Shown: positions 44,501-52,156, counted from the stretch's first letter. The stretch is 64,000 nucleotides of DNA from Chitinophagaceae bacterium (GCA_019745155.1 JAIETM010000003.1:62001-126000), one strand, 5' to 3'. Numbers and translations are program-made. Notes: generated by a model not told the origin, from the sequence alone.

Positions 44501-45344
44501 TTACAGCTGGCTCTGGTCTGTTCTTGAAGTCTGAAGCATTGGCAATTTGTCCCACCCGCTTAATACTGGTATCCAACACACGCAGGAATGGCTTTCCATC
44601 AGTATAGGTAAAGTCAAATTTTCCGGTGAGATCATCATCTAGTGAATAACCGTAGAGGGCCAGCAGTTTATTCTTCTCCTTATCCCAGTTACGGATAGAA
44701 TCGAAGTAATTGGCACCATGCGCATTCACCAATTGCAGAAACAAAATGGTTTTATGTACACACAAGGGATGCTTATCATCACTGGCACAATTACAACTGG
44801 TATCAAAATTGCGCTCTTCGTTTTTATGTAAAACAAGTGTGTAGGTATTGCCTTCCCAATCCAATTCCGCTTTTACTGTTTCATCTTTTGCGAAAAGAAT
44901 ATTGGCTTTATTGCTACGTAAATATTCTTCTGCTGCAGCATAGACATCCTGACTAGTGATCATACGGATCATCTTCAGGTCAATATGCTTCATCTTTACT
45001 ACAGTATGCTTTTGATCGTAAACTGTGTCACGATCACCCAGCAGATTCTTATCAATCATCTCCTGCAGTGCAAATAATGCGCCTGCTTTGTGGCGACAAA
45101 TTTCGCCCAGGTTATAAGGACAAGTACAACGAAGTGAAACTGTTTTTGGATCGCGGAACTGGGTGATGTAGACTTTGTAATACGTACTGTAACTATCGTC
45201 TTTCACGCGCATGGTAGCTGCGCTCATCAAATCATCGTAATCTGTTAATTCCACATTGCCCAGCGCGTGAATCTTTTTCCCTCTGCGGATGACTTCATCC
45301 GTTCCACTGTTGTATATATGTTTGATTAGGTAAGGTAGTGCCAT
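41571..45344 (-). CDS. SNF2-family helicase with two SWIM zinc fingers
   Basis: A 1257-residue Swi2/Snf2 ATPase. The N-terminus has two SWIM-type CxCx(n)CxH motifs: CTCPYNLGEICRH at ~74-86 and CNCASDDKHPLCVH at ~185-198. A long middle region follows (~200-790), then the two RecA lobes with ADDMGLGKTVQALAFL (motif I), VLDESQAIKN (motif II, DESQ), CLSGTPLQNN (III), FSQFLGMLALI (IV), LKAGGVGLNLTAADYV and WWNPAVEQQAIDRTHRIGQ (V/VI). These proteins translocate on dsDNA and remodel protein-DNA complexes; related bacterial RapA/HepA act on RNA polymerase. The exact role here is unknown. No promoter box was found in the 130 nt upstream. Confidence 0.93.
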   Translation of the reverse strand: MALPYLIKHIYNSGTDEVIRRGKKIHALGNVELTDYDDLMSAATMRVKDDSYSTYYKVYITQFRDPKTVSLRCTCPYNLGEICRHKAGALFALQEMIDKNLLGDRDTVYDQKHTVVKMKHIDLKMIRMITSQDVYAAAEEYLRSNKANILFAKDETVKAELDWEGNTYTLVLHKNEERNFDTSCNCASDDKHPLCVHKTILFLQLVNAHGANYFDSIRNWDKEKNKLLALYGYSLDDDLTGKFDFTYTDGKPFLRVLDTSIKRVGQIANASDFKNRPEPAVTPVLTETQEEEIERTQLKLGIVFATNEHQYPYVQIEAVQGEPNDSLQAFAGKTEKIDLAKFVNTEVFDENDKGLIQQLRKLMPNEVSRYLNRNSPFSGIWENIIQQHDDELPEETRHLIVEYLFPKYKKLFTELADSGFVFYLPEKKPFTTANLKQATVAAAAIAPEFQVSATKEGYQIRCFVKLPLATPALEENECTASLLFKWQHQFYLWQRVEDVMVTEKFLPSGKITVAKEDWPKYLREVVLPLTKEYHVQFANVQKEELKDVKPEVKVLLKEKGEYLIFQPIYTYRGYEVRSTDKERIVIPEMDKLLIIQRNIPAEKMAMEKIASLHSSFVQINDSDALALKGTDVLKNNWFFLFVDAVKDMNLPVYGFEALKHFRFNTAKPSTKIYISSHTDWFDAKVEIHFGEQKVTVADVKKALANKQQYVQLDDGTLGILPEEWIRKYSLLFKVGEGKASHLKLSKYQFSVIEELYQQRDEEELFFKLEEKYEKLKEFHEIKSIPAPQHLEPILRPYQISGFQWLNYLREVEWGGILADDMGLGKTVQALAFLHHLKQQNKTLKALVVCPTTLMFNWSNEIRKFTPELRFYVHHGGARTKEDLHQNEVDVIITTYGTLRSDIKHFLEMDFDYVVLDESQAIKNPSSKVAKAACLLKAKNRLCLSGTPLQNNTFDIFAQMNFLNPGMLGSMEFFKQEFAVPIDKFGEKEQKEHLRKLLYPFILRRTKEQVAQDLPEKQEMILFCEMADEQRKIYDAYRNDYRDRIMGVVEDQGIQKSQLTILQGLMKLRQICDSPAIMREQDGEKYPNVSVKLEELGREITENISNHKALIFSQFLGMLALIREKMKELGVDYEYFDGSTTAADREKAIKRFQEEDSCRVFLISLKAGGVGLNLTAADYVYIVDPWWNPAVEQQAIDRTHRIGQTKNIFAYRMICTDTVEDKILKLQERKRALAKDLITDDEGFVKSLTREDVEYLFS

Positions 45345-45476
45345 AAAAACTCAGGACTTGCTTTAACACCTTAACCACGAACAATTTCGTTTCAGAAAAG
45401 GTGAATCTGTAAAATAAAGAAATGTTGGCTGCTGAAAAAAGCAAATCCTATGAAATGTGTATGAAATGTGGGCATT

Positions 45477-46196
45477 CTATCCGCAAACAAGATCACCGTT
45501 GCGGTAGATGGGCAATACAGGTGCCAAATCAGGGGTAGCACAGTACTCTAAATCCTTTTCCAAACCAAATGCAGATAGCCTATGCCAATGGGTGGTTTTG
45601 CGGATGAATTCGTACATATGGTCTTTATGCAGGTTGTACATGTCGGCAGCCATCAAGCTGCTATCGCAGTGAATCGTAAAATTTTGCTGAATACGATTGA
45701 TAACCGCACCTGCAAACAATGTGTCTTCCAAATTGAAACGATCCTTCCAGGCTGAACAACCCAATAATACATGCTTATTGCAAGAAGCCAGATAATCACA
45801 AACCGCAGTTAGATTAGGGAATGAACCTGTGATCACTTCTGCAGCGCCTTTGTTCAAAGCCATGTGCAGCAATTTGGTACCATTGGTTGTAGTTAGCACC
45901 AAGGTTTTACCTTCAATGAATTCGCGTGGATATTCTGCAGGAGAATTGCCATGCGCCAGACCGGGAATGATTTTACCATCTCTTTCACCCGCTGTGATAC
46001 CGCCAGTTTTTTTGCCGATTTCGATACACTTATCTACAGCATCTACCGGAATCACCCTGGTTGCGCCATTGTATAAGGCAGTTGCAATGGTTGATGTAGC
46101 ACGAAACACATCGATGATCACGACAACAGCATCTTGCACATCATAGATATCCAGCAACTTGGGCGATAAAACAGTATGCAGATAGGGCTTACTCAT
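45477..46196 (-). CDS. comB: 2-phosphosulfolactate phosphatase (ComB-like)
   Basis: ComB-family phosphatase of 239 residues that removes phosphate from 2-phosphosulfolactate, known from coenzyme M synthesis and also widespread in non-methanogens. Family motifs are VVVIIDVFRATSTIATALYNGA (acidic/Arg catalytic region), GERDGKIIPGLAHGNSPAEY, TTTNGTKLLHMA and LLGCSAWKDRFNLEDT. The ATG at 46196 is preferred; the frame begins at a TTG three codons earlier. ComA and ComC are not in the window. In Bacteroidota sulfolactate may feed sulfonate or sulfonolipid metabolism; this is inference. A TAnnTTTG box ends 6 nt before the ATG. Confidence 0.9.
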   Translation of the reverse strand: MSKPYLHTVLSPKLLDIYDVQDAVVVIIDVFRATSTIATALYNGATRVIPVDAVDKCIEIGKKTGGITAGERDGKIIPGLAHGNSPAEYPREFIEGKTLVLTTTNGTKLLHMALNKGAAEVITGSFPNLTAVCDYLASCNKHVLLGCSAWKDRFNLEDTLFAGAVINRIQQNFTIHCDSSLMAADMYNLHKDHMYEFIRKTTHWHRLSAFGLEKDLEYCATPDLAPVLPIYRNGDLVCG

Positions 46197-46202
46197 GGGG
46201 CG

Positions 46203-46210
46203 CAAAGATA
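46203..46210 (-). promoter_or_regulatory. Bacteroidota -7 box very close to the comB start
   Basis: TATCTTTG on the minus strand matches TAnnTTTG and ends 6 nt before the comB ATG, so the transcript would be nearly leaderless. The -33 region would lie in the end of rlpA. Confidence 0.45.
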
Positions 46211-46224
46211 ATCCCTGAAAAGGC

Positions 46225-46590
46225 TTAACGGTCTTTTTTCCGCTTATAGCGAATTTTTACTTTGGCCACACCCTGACGAACCATGCCAATTTCCTCTGCA
46301 GCAGATCTACTGAGATCAATAATTCGTCCTGCAACAAAGGGACCACGGTCGTTGATTCGCACATCCACTGTTTTGCCATTAGAGAGATTGGTTACCCGAA
46401 CCTGGGTGCCAAAAGGCAATTTTTTGTGTGCAGCAGTTAGCTTACTCTGGCGAAACACTTCGCCATTGGCAGTTTTACGGCCATCATATTCATTGCCGTA
46501 ATAAGAGGCTTTTCCTGTTTTGGTAACATAACGACCACAGGAAGTCAATAAGAGAACAGTAAATATGAGTAAGCAGCAGTATTGTTTCAT
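46225..46590 (-). CDS. rlpA: RlpA-like lipoprotein (septal ring lytic transglycosylase family)
   Basis: A 121-residue double-psi beta-barrel protein. A lipoprotein signal (LLTSC at 14-18) is followed by the RlpA barrel: [49 protein letters not shown] (core [18 protein letters not shown]). The catalytic-type Asp and His positions of RlpA transglycosylases ([14 protein letters not shown]) are present; the C-terminal SPOR domain of E. coli RlpA is absent, as is common in Bacteroidota. The ATG lies immediately after the T-run of the gcvT terminator, with no room for a 5' leader from its own promoter. comB starts 28 nt downstream. Confidence 0.9.
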   Translation of the reverse strand: MKQYCCLLIFTVLLLTSCGRYVTKTGKASYYGNEYDGRKTANGEVFRQSKLTAAHKKLPFGTQVRVTNLSNGKTVDVRINDRGPFVAGRIIDLSRSAAEEIGMVRQGVAKVKIRYKRKKDR

Positions 46591-46619
46591 AAAAAAAGCT
46601 CCGTGTAAAAACGGAGCTT
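46591..46619 (-). terminator. Terminator downstream of gcvT, directly abutting rlpA
   Basis: AAGCTCCGT (46596-46604) pairs perfectly with ACGGAGCTT (46611-46619); on the minus strand it is followed by a run of T that ends at the rlpA ATG (46590). It lies 24 nt after the gcvT stop. Confidence 0.88.
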
Positions 46620-46642
46620 CTGTCTTTTTATTTCAGCCTACA

Positions 46643-47728
46643 TTAAGCAAAGGGAAATTTAACAACCTTGGCCTTTACCGGTGTGTTACGGATATCAATG
46701 AAGATTTCACTATCCAGTGCTGCATGCGACAAAGCAACATAACCCAGGCCTACTGCTTTGCCCAGTGAAGGTGCTTGTGTACCAGAAGTAACCTTGCCAA
46801 TTACATTACCAGCAGCATCTTTAATAGCATAGTCATGGCGAGGAATACCACGCTCAATCATTTCAAAACCAACCAGCTTACGCGAAAGACCGGCTGCTTT
46901 CTGTGCTTCCAGAATAGGACGTGCTGTAAAATCCTTGGTAAACTTGGTTACCCAGCCTAAGCCTGCTTCCAGCGGAGAAGTAGTATCATCAATATCATTG
47001 CCATATAAGCAATAGCCCATTTCTAAACGGAGGGTATCGCGTGCACCCAAACCAATTGGCTTGATACCAGCAGATGCACCGGCTTCAAAAATGGCATCCC
47101 AAATTTTATCGGCATTGCCGTCTTTGTCTTCAAAATAAATTTCTACACCACCTGCACCGGTATAACCAGTAGCACTGACCAGCACATTTTCTACGCTTGC
47201 AAATACACCCTTAGCGAAAGTGTAGTATTTGAGGTTCATGATATCCATTTCTGTCAATGTTTGCAGAATCTTGGTGGCATTAGGACCTTGAACAGCCAGC
47301 AAAGCTGTTTTGTCGCTGATATTGTGCATTTCAACACCCTTAGTATTGCGCTCGCTAATCCAATTCCAATCTTTTTCAATATTGGAAGCATTTACTACGA
47401 GCATGTACACATTATTCTCTTCCACACAGTATACCAGCAAATCATCAACAATACCGCCATTCTCATTAGGCAAGTATGCGTATTGTGCCTTACCATTACT
47501 GAGTTTGGAAGCATCATTGCTTGTTACGCGCTGAATAAGATCCAATGCATTAGGGCCTTTCAGGATGAATTCACCCATATGGCTAACATCAAACACACCG
47601 GCATTATTTCTTACTGCTGCATGTTCATCGTTGATACCGGAATAACTGATGGGCATATTGTAACCTGCGAAAGCCGCCATCTTGGCGCCCAGCGCAATAT
47701 GCTTATGTGTAAAAGGAGTTTGCTTCAT
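46643..47728 (-). CDS. gcvT: Aminomethyltransferase (glycine cleavage T protein)
   Basis: Glycine cleavage system T protein (361 residues), which transfers the methylene group from the lipoyl-H protein to tetrahydrofolate. Conserved blocks: [34 protein letters not shown] (part: [14 protein letters not shown]), [32 protein letters not shown], and [18 protein letters not shown]; the C-terminal barrel has [15 protein letters not shown] and [17 protein letters not shown]. The matching gcvH lies at 62984. A promoter with TATTTTTG (47746-47753) is seen upstream, and a terminator follows. Confidence 0.96.
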   Translation of the reverse strand: MKQTPFTHKHIALGAKMAAFAGYNMPISYSGINDEHAAVRNNAGVFDVSHMGEFILKGPNALDLIQRVTSNDASKLSNGKAQYAYLPNENGGIVDDLLVYCVEENNVYMLVVNASNIEKDWNWISERNTKGVEMHNISDKTALLAVQGPNATKILQTLTEMDIMNLKYYTFAKGVFASVENVLVSATGYTGAGGVEIYFEDKDGNADKIWDAIFEAGASAGIKPIGLGARDTLRLEMGYCLYGNDIDDTTSPLEAGLGWVTKFTKDFTARPILEAQKAAGLSRKLVGFEMIERGIPRHDYAIKDAAGNVIGKVTSGTQAPSLGKAVGLGYVALSHAALDSEIFIDIRNTPVKAKVVKFPFA

Positions 47729-47745
47729 GGCAATCGATTGAGGCG

Positions 47746-47753
47746 CAAAAATA
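47746..47753 (-). promoter_or_regulatory. Bacteroidota -7 box of gcvT
   Basis: TATTTTTG on the minus strand matches TAnnTTTG; TTT about 18 nt further upstream may be the -33 element. The ATG follows 17 nt later. Confidence 0.5.
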
Positions 47754-47775
47754 GGTGAAGCAAGGGGGGTGAAAA

Positions 47776-47807
47776 AATAAAAACAGCAGGCTGCTCAAAC
47801 CTGCTGT
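47776..47807 (-). terminator. Terminator of the PspC operon
   Basis: ACAGCAGG (47783-47790) pairs perfectly with CCTGCTGT (47800-47807); on the minus strand it is followed by TTTTATTTTTT. It lies 34 nt after the last gene of the PadR-PspC operon. Confidence 0.9.
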
Positions 47808-47840
47808 ATATCTGAATAAAAACCAACTGTGTATAGCTGC

Positions 47841-48206
47841 TTACATTTTGCTCACTTGTAAAATCTTCCCTGTGTGTTCATCAAAGACAACAAGTGCATA
47901 ATTCGTGAAATGGTATCGATATTGCCCCTCATCAGATCTACGTTTAAGTTGCCACTTGGTTTCTTTGATACCGATAGAGGCTGCATTGATAGCATGAAAA
48001 TCAACGACTACTTTGGTGCTATTACCCGAGCGATCAGACAATGAATCTGCCATATGCTTGATTTCTGCATAGATGGGTGATTGCTCTATCTCCTTTCGAA
48101 CGGTACGCTTGATGCGTGCTTCACAATATTGATCATACGCACAATAAGCTACGATACTAACAGCAACCAAGGTTAAAGCGCCGATGATCAGGTATATTTT
48201 TCTCAT
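47841..48206 (-). CDS. Unknown single-pass membrane protein of the PspC operon
   Basis: A 121-residue protein I do not recognise. The ATG at 48206 opens with a membrane helix (IYLIIGALTLVAVSIVAYCAY), followed by a ~95-residue soluble domain with two Lys/Arg-rich helices and a strand pattern ending in VVFDEHTGKILQVSKM. The frame extends to 48275 but the upstream residues are not signal-like. It is the last gene of the small protein-PadR-PspC operon (78 nt after PspC), so it may be part of the same envelope stress or membrane-integrity function. The ortholog family and topology cannot be settled from sequence alone. Confidence 0.7.
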   Translation of the reverse strand: MRKIYLIIGALTLVAVSIVAYCAYDQYCEARIKRTVRKEIEQSPIYAEIKHMADSLSDRSGNSTKVVVDFHAINAASIGIKETKWQLKRRSDEGQYRYHFTNYALVVFDEHTGKILQVSKM

Positions 48207-48284
48207 AACAAAAGCTTTAGAAAAGGGAGCGTCCCACACCGCGACCAGCGCGGGACGCTTTATTCCCAACTTCAACCGAGTTTA

Positions 48285-50474
48285 TCAAAGGGTGAATCTT
48301 TCTAACATTGGGTTCTCCTGATGCTGATAGCTAACTGTTTCCTTTCTGTTCAAATAGCCTGCAGCGGTAGAACGCTGATAGCGATATTTCTCTTTCACAT
48401 CCTTCTTCGCAGGAATAGTGTCAACAGGCTTAACCAATTCCTTTTCTTTTTCCTTCAGCTCATTTTGCTTACGCTCCAACTCCAGACGTTGCTCTTCAAT
48501 TTCACGCTCCAATTGCTCACGACTTTTGCGGTACTCTTCTACTGCATCAGCATTGCTATTGTCTTCATCGTCTTTATTGTCTACCCGCTTCAGCCCGTCA
48601 TTGGTCATGACATACTCAACATCATGTCTCCAGCTGTTATAACCATTCCACTCATCATTTCTGTCAAAATTCCAACCGTCATCGAAACCGCGACCAAAGT
48701 CTACACGTACATCATTACCCCAACCCACACTCTCTCTGATCTTGATACGCTTACCAACAGGAACCGCTACTGTAATCACTATACGCTGGTTACGGAATTT
48801 CTCCTGAGGGGTGATGGCGATACCCTTATCCAGCATCAACAATGTATCATTCTGTGTAAGGTTAAAGCGAATGCGTGATGAACGACTATCTGCTTCATTC
48901 CTAGTTCTACCTTGTGCCAGCTTTGTAGCTGTTACACGGAAACTATCTGTAGTTGATTTGATGATACGTACACGGATATTCTTTACATACACGGTATCCT
49001 CATCGAATGAAGCGAAAGGCTCCAATTTAAACCAATCATCAGCACCATAGTATACTGTAGGTGGCAGGGTCTTTAATTCCAGTTTATCCACCTTCGCATT
49101 ACTCAATACTACTGTTTCTTCTACAGGAATATTTCTGTATCTAAAATCCTTGCTCAGTGAAGCCAGCAGGCTTACAAAGAAGAACCAACCAATGATCCAC
49201 AATGCAGTGAAAGCGAATGCCATGGTATTACCATTCTTACGAATATTGGCAATGCGGCGGATGATCCAAGTGATGACACCAATAACTGGTACCCACACAA
49301 AGAAGATCAATGTACCCCATACCAGTATACTTTGTGAACCTTCGCGAATCAGGTAAGTCTTAATAGGCAGTAGGGAAGTGAACACAGTTGCCACAGCAAA
49401 CAAAGACACTACAATACTGAAGAGGACTACACCTACGATGAAGTATGCAAATATTTTGAAGAGGAGTACAAATACACCAGCAATACCACGACTGCCTTTT
49501 TTGGCTACAGCAGTTACTTCTGGGGCCGCAGCTTTTGCACGCTCACTCACTTCCTGACCAAACTGTACAGCCTTATCTTTTACTTCTGTACCAAATTTCT
49601 CTGCACGCTCTCTGAAACCTTCCAGATCACCTTGTACGGTTTGCTTGATATTATTCAAGTCTACTTTCTCACCTTTCATCTCCAGCTTATCTGCAGCAGA
49701 TACTGCTTCAGGCAATACCAACCAGAGGATGATATAGATAATGGTAGCACCTGGACTGAACGAGAAGCTCACGAAATGTGGCAAATCGAAGGGACCATAA
49801 GAAAACCACTTAAACGCAAAAGAAATAAATGGTATCAAAAACAGTGCACGGGGTATCCAGGCATTTACACCAAAATAATGACCCAAACCGCTACATACAC
49901 CGGCAATAACTTTGTTTTCAGTGTCTCTGAAAAGACGCTTACGTGTTGCACCAATTACCTGAGAAGCACTACTAGGCAATGCTACCCAAAGAATGAGGTA
50001 TGGAATCAGTACCACACCAATGGTAACAACAGCGAGGATACGTACAATCAGTGCATCGATACCGAAGTAGTTAGCGAAACCGGCACAAACACCACCCAAC
50101 ACTTTGTTATTTTCATCGCGGTATAAGCGGCGCATGCCTTGTTCTGGCGCTGTTTGCTGCTGCTGATTAGCGCTTTGCTCAGAACCCAGCTGTGAGTGTA
50201 CTTTACTTTCTTCGCCTTCAAATTCTTCAGGGCGACCCATGCTGGCGATGACTTGATTTACATCATCATCAGTAATACAAGTGCTGCCTTTCTTCAGGAT
50301 CTCACCAAATAATTCGGCAATACGACTTTCAATGTCGTTGATGATCTCATCACGTCCTTCTTCATTGGCGAAGAAACGTCTCAGACTTTCCACATACTGC
50401 TTCAGTATGTCGTAGGCAGATTCCTCGATTGGAACAACCCTGCCTTGGAAGTTGATATTGATTACCTTTTTCAT
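48285..50474 (-). CDS. PspC-domain membrane protein with two PspC domains
   Basis: A 729-residue membrane protein. The N-terminal ~95 residues form a small cytoplasmic region (VININFQGRVVPIEESAYDIL), then two PspC domains at ~112-170 (RLYRDENNKVLGGVCAGFANYFGID) and ~177-255 (RLFRDTENKVIAGVCSGLGHYFGVN), each with a paired membrane helix; several more helices follow (FKIFAYFIVGVVLFSIVVSLFA, WIIGWFFFVSLLA), then a periplasmic domain and a charged C-terminal coiled coil (EQLEREIEEQRLELERKQNE). PspC proteins respond to membrane stress. The downstream coiled-coil may bind partners. It is encoded with a PadR-type regulator (18 nt). Confidence 0.9.
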   Translation of the reverse strand: MKKVININFQGRVVPIEESAYDILKQYVESLRRFFANEEGRDEIINDIESRIAELFGEILKKGSTCITDDDVNQVIASMGRPEEFEGEESKVHSQLGSEQSANQQQQTAPEQGMRRLYRDENNKVLGGVCAGFANYFGIDALIVRILAVVTIGVVLIPYLILWVALPSSASQVIGATRKRLFRDTENKVIAGVCSGLGHYFGVNAWIPRALFLIPFISFAFKWFSYGPFDLPHFVSFSFSPGATIIYIILWLVLPEAVSAADKLEMKGEKVDLNNIKQTVQGDLEGFRERAEKFGTEVKDKAVQFGQEVSERAKAAAPEVTAVAKKGSRGIAGVFVLLFKIFAYFIVGVVLFSIVVSLFAVATVFTSLLPIKTYLIREGSQSILVWGTLIFFVWVPVIGVITWIIRRIANIRKNGNTMAFAFTALWIIGWFFFVSLLASLSKDFRYRNIPVEETVVLSNAKVDKLELKTLPPTVYYGADDWFKLEPFASFDEDTVYVKNIRVRIIKSTTDSFRVTATKLAQGRTRNEADSRSSRIRFNLTQNDTLLMLDKGIAITPQEKFRNQRIVITVAVPVGKRIKIRESVGWGNDVRVDFGRGFDDGWNFDRNDEWNGYNSWRHDVEYVMTNDGLKRVDNKDDEDNSNADAVEEYRKSREQLEREIEEQRLELERKQNELKEKEKELVKPVDTIPAKKDVKEKYRYQRSTAAGYLNRKETVSYQHQENPMLERFTL

Positions 50475-50492
50475 GATTTGTCTAGTTTGCGG

Positions 50493-50858
50493 TTAGAGTT
50501 GGGATTGGTTATCGGTGTTTGCTGAAACATCGAAAGGTTGCGTCAGTGCTTCAACAGCATCGGCTAGTTCCTTCCAGGTACGTTCCAGCTCTCCATAGAA
50601 TGCGATACCTTTTTCAGTCATGGAGAAATACTTGCGTGGGGGTCCGCTATTGCTTTCTACCCAACGGTAAGTAAGTAGTTCTGCATTTTTCAATCTGGTC
50701 AGCAGGGGATAGAGTGTACCTTCCAGAATGTGCAGGTTGGCTGCTTTCATCCTATCTACAATATCACTCGGATACACTTCGCCCTGACGGATGATGGACA
50801 GGATACAGAATTCCAGTACCCCCTTTCGCATCTGACTTTGTGTGTTTTGAATATCCAT
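50493..50858 (-). CDS. PadR-family transcriptional regulator
   Basis: Winged-helix repressor of 121 residues of the PadR family. The signature is MRKGVLEFCILSIIRQGEVYPSDIVDRM (core LEFCILSIIRQGEVY), then ILEGTLYPLLTRLKNAELLTYRWVESNSGPPRKYFSMTEKG (core LYPLLTRLKNAGLL-type). PadR proteins usually bind inverted repeats and are released by small molecules or membrane stress. It precedes the PspC-domain gene (18 nt) and follows a 60-aa ORF; an 11-bp inverted repeat in the promoter (51162-51188) is its probable operator. The inducer is unknown. Confidence 0.93.
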   Translation of the reverse strand: MDIQNTQSQMRKGVLEFCILSIIRQGEVYPSDIVDRMKAANLHILEGTLYPLLTRLKNAELLTYRWVESNSGPPRKYFSMTEKGIAFYGELERTWKELADAVEALTQPFDVSANTDNQSQL

Positions 50859-50903
50859 AACCTAATTTTTATTGGTTGGGGCCTCTCGGCGAAATGAAAT
50901 GAC

Positions 50904-51086
50904 TTAAGCTAAATGAAGACGCTGGGCAGAAATACGACGCATGTTGCGGATCTTCCATAAATCAGCAGCGCTGAATTGCTTAGTAGCTGTTTTCACTTCT
51001 TTAGCCAGGGTTTCTTTTACCTCGGCAGTCAATTGCTCCATGGATGATTTATCCAGTTGGATGAGCAGGTTGTTGTTCGTTTTCAT
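50904..51086 (-). CDS. 60-aa putative helical protein upstream of PadR
   Basis: A small ORF of 60 residues with no recognised family. Composition is Lys/Glu/Gln-rich with an amphipathic helical pattern (EQLTAEVKETLAKEVKTATK), ending in basic WKIRNMRRISAQRLHL, which could bind DNA, RNA or a membrane surface. It sits just downstream of the operator-bearing promoter and 45 nt before padR, so it is likely to be translated as the first gene of the operon. The reading frame, position and composition support a real gene, but nothing more can be said. Confidence 0.55.
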   Translation of the reverse strand: MKTNNNLLIQLDKSSMEQLTAEVKETLAKEVKTATKQFSAADLWKIRNMRRISAQRLHLA

Positions 51087-51144
51087 GATAATTATGTTTA
51101 AATGTTTTTGAATGCTGTCTTTTGGTTGTCTTCCATTGACAACA

Positions 51145-51188
51145 CAAAGATGGGGATTTATTTGGTACTATGCAACACATAGTACCAA
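51145..51188 (-). promoter_or_regulatory. PadR-type operator overlapping the promoter
   Basis: TTGGTACTATG (51162-51172) and CATAGTACCAA (51178-51188) form a perfect 11-bp inverted repeat with a 5-nt spacer. On the minus strand TTG (51176-51174, in the spacer) and CATCTTTG (51153-51146) 20 nt later form a promoter close to the TTTG/TAnnTTTG consensus, so repressor binding would cover the -33 element. It lies ~76 nt before the small ORF. Confidence 0.6.
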
Positions 51189-51370
51189 GTTTTTTTAGGT
51201 AATGTGTGACCGCAGATATTGTAGGAATCTTAAATACTTGTATTTCAATAACTTACAAAATTTCGTCTTTACTAGGATATGACTAACGGTATTATTTTGT
51301 GATGATTGGCGGCAGGGCCGAGAAAGTCGATTATTCCAACAAATACCTACTTTGGCGGATAATTTCGCTT

Positions 51371-51790
51371 ATGCAGACCTGGGTATATTATGCCATTTTA
51401 TCTACGCTCACCGGTGGTGCAGCATTGGTTTTCGCTAAAATGGGTATGAAACAAGCCAATGAACACTTGGCACTGACCATCAGAACAGGCGTTCTGTTTT
51501 TTATTGTAGTAATGAATGCATGGATTGCAGGCGGATTCAAGGATGCTAAAGCCATTCCGCAAAAAGCTTTGTTCTGGTTTGTACTGGCGGGCGTATCAAC
51601 AGCAGTTTATTGGATCTTCTTTTTCAAAGCGATGAAGACTGCAAATGTATCTGTGGTATCTACTATTGATAAGGGCAGTATCCTAATTACGTTTCTACTC
51701 TCTTATTTATTACTGAATGAGCCCATCACACCAAAACTCTTGATTGGTGCTGCATTGATCATTACAGGAACAGTTATCCTGATTAAGTAA
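51371..51790 (+). CDS. Half-size EamA/DMT-superfamily membrane protein
   Basis: A 139-residue membrane protein with one EamA domain and about five hydrophobic segments (VYYAILSTLTGGAALVFAKMG, LTIRTGVLFFIVVMNAWIA, ALFWFVLAGVSTAVYWIFFF, SVVSTIDKGSILITFLLSYLLL). Full DMT transporters have two such repeats (~300 residues); small single-repeat members act as homo- or heterodimers. The ATG at 51371 is preferred over the frame start at 51299, which adds a non-hydrophobic 24-residue extension. No partner gene is adjacent. Substrate unknown. Confidence 0.85.
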   Translation: MQTWVYYAILSTLTGGAALVFAKMGMKQANEHLALTIRTGVLFFIVVMNAWIAGGFKDAKAIPQKALFWFVLAGVSTAVYWIFFFKAMKTANVSVVSTIDKGSILITFLLSYLLLNEPITPKLLIGAALIITGTVILIK

Positions 51791-51795
51791 ATAAA

Positions 51796-52155
51796 CTATT
51801 GCTTTTCATCTTTGGGCACGCCGATAATAGACTCAATCACTGACGTGGCGAAAGACACAATAAAGCTGAAGAATAAGGCAGTCCACCAACCATCAACTTT
51901 AAAGCCCGGCACCAGTTCAGCTGCCCAGCGAATCATCCATACATTGATGAACAATAAAAAAATACCCAGTGTAAAAATGGTGATGGGTATTGTTAACAAG
52001 ATAAGTACAGGCTTAATGAAAGTATTGAGTAAGCCCAATACTGCAGCAACAATCAAAGCAGTAAGCGTTGAGTCGATGCTCACGCCCTTCAGCAAGTAAG
52101 CTGCAATTAATACAGCCAATGCTGTAGCAACCATTCTGGTAAAGAATCTTCCCAT
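51796..52155 (-). CDS. Phage-holin-like four-helix membrane protein (PF04020-type)
   Basis: A 119-residue polytopic membrane protein with about four hydrophobic segments (MVATALAVLIAAYLLKGVSI, LIVAAVLGLLNTFIKPVLILL, ITIFTLGIFLLFINVWMIRWAAEL, ALFFSFIVSFATSVI). The sequence LNTFIKPVL and the topology match the 'phage holin family' (YvlD-like, PF04020), a chromosomal housekeeping membrane family despite its name. It is the last gene of the M16 peptidase cluster: the upstream peptidase stop lies 1-2 nt from its start. A role in cell lysis is not implied. Confidence 0.87.
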   Translation of the reverse strand: MGRFFTRMVATALAVLIAAYLLKGVSIDSTLTALIVAAVLGLLNTFIKPVLILLTIPITIFTLGIFLLFINVWMIRWAAELVPGFKVDGWWTALFFSFIVSFATSVIESIIGVPKDEKQ

Positions 52156-52156
52156 A

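Noticed and set aside
51796-52155. Phage holin label taken as evidence of a prophage
   Set aside because: The family is a chromosomal membrane family with only a nominal link to phage; no phage genes nearby.
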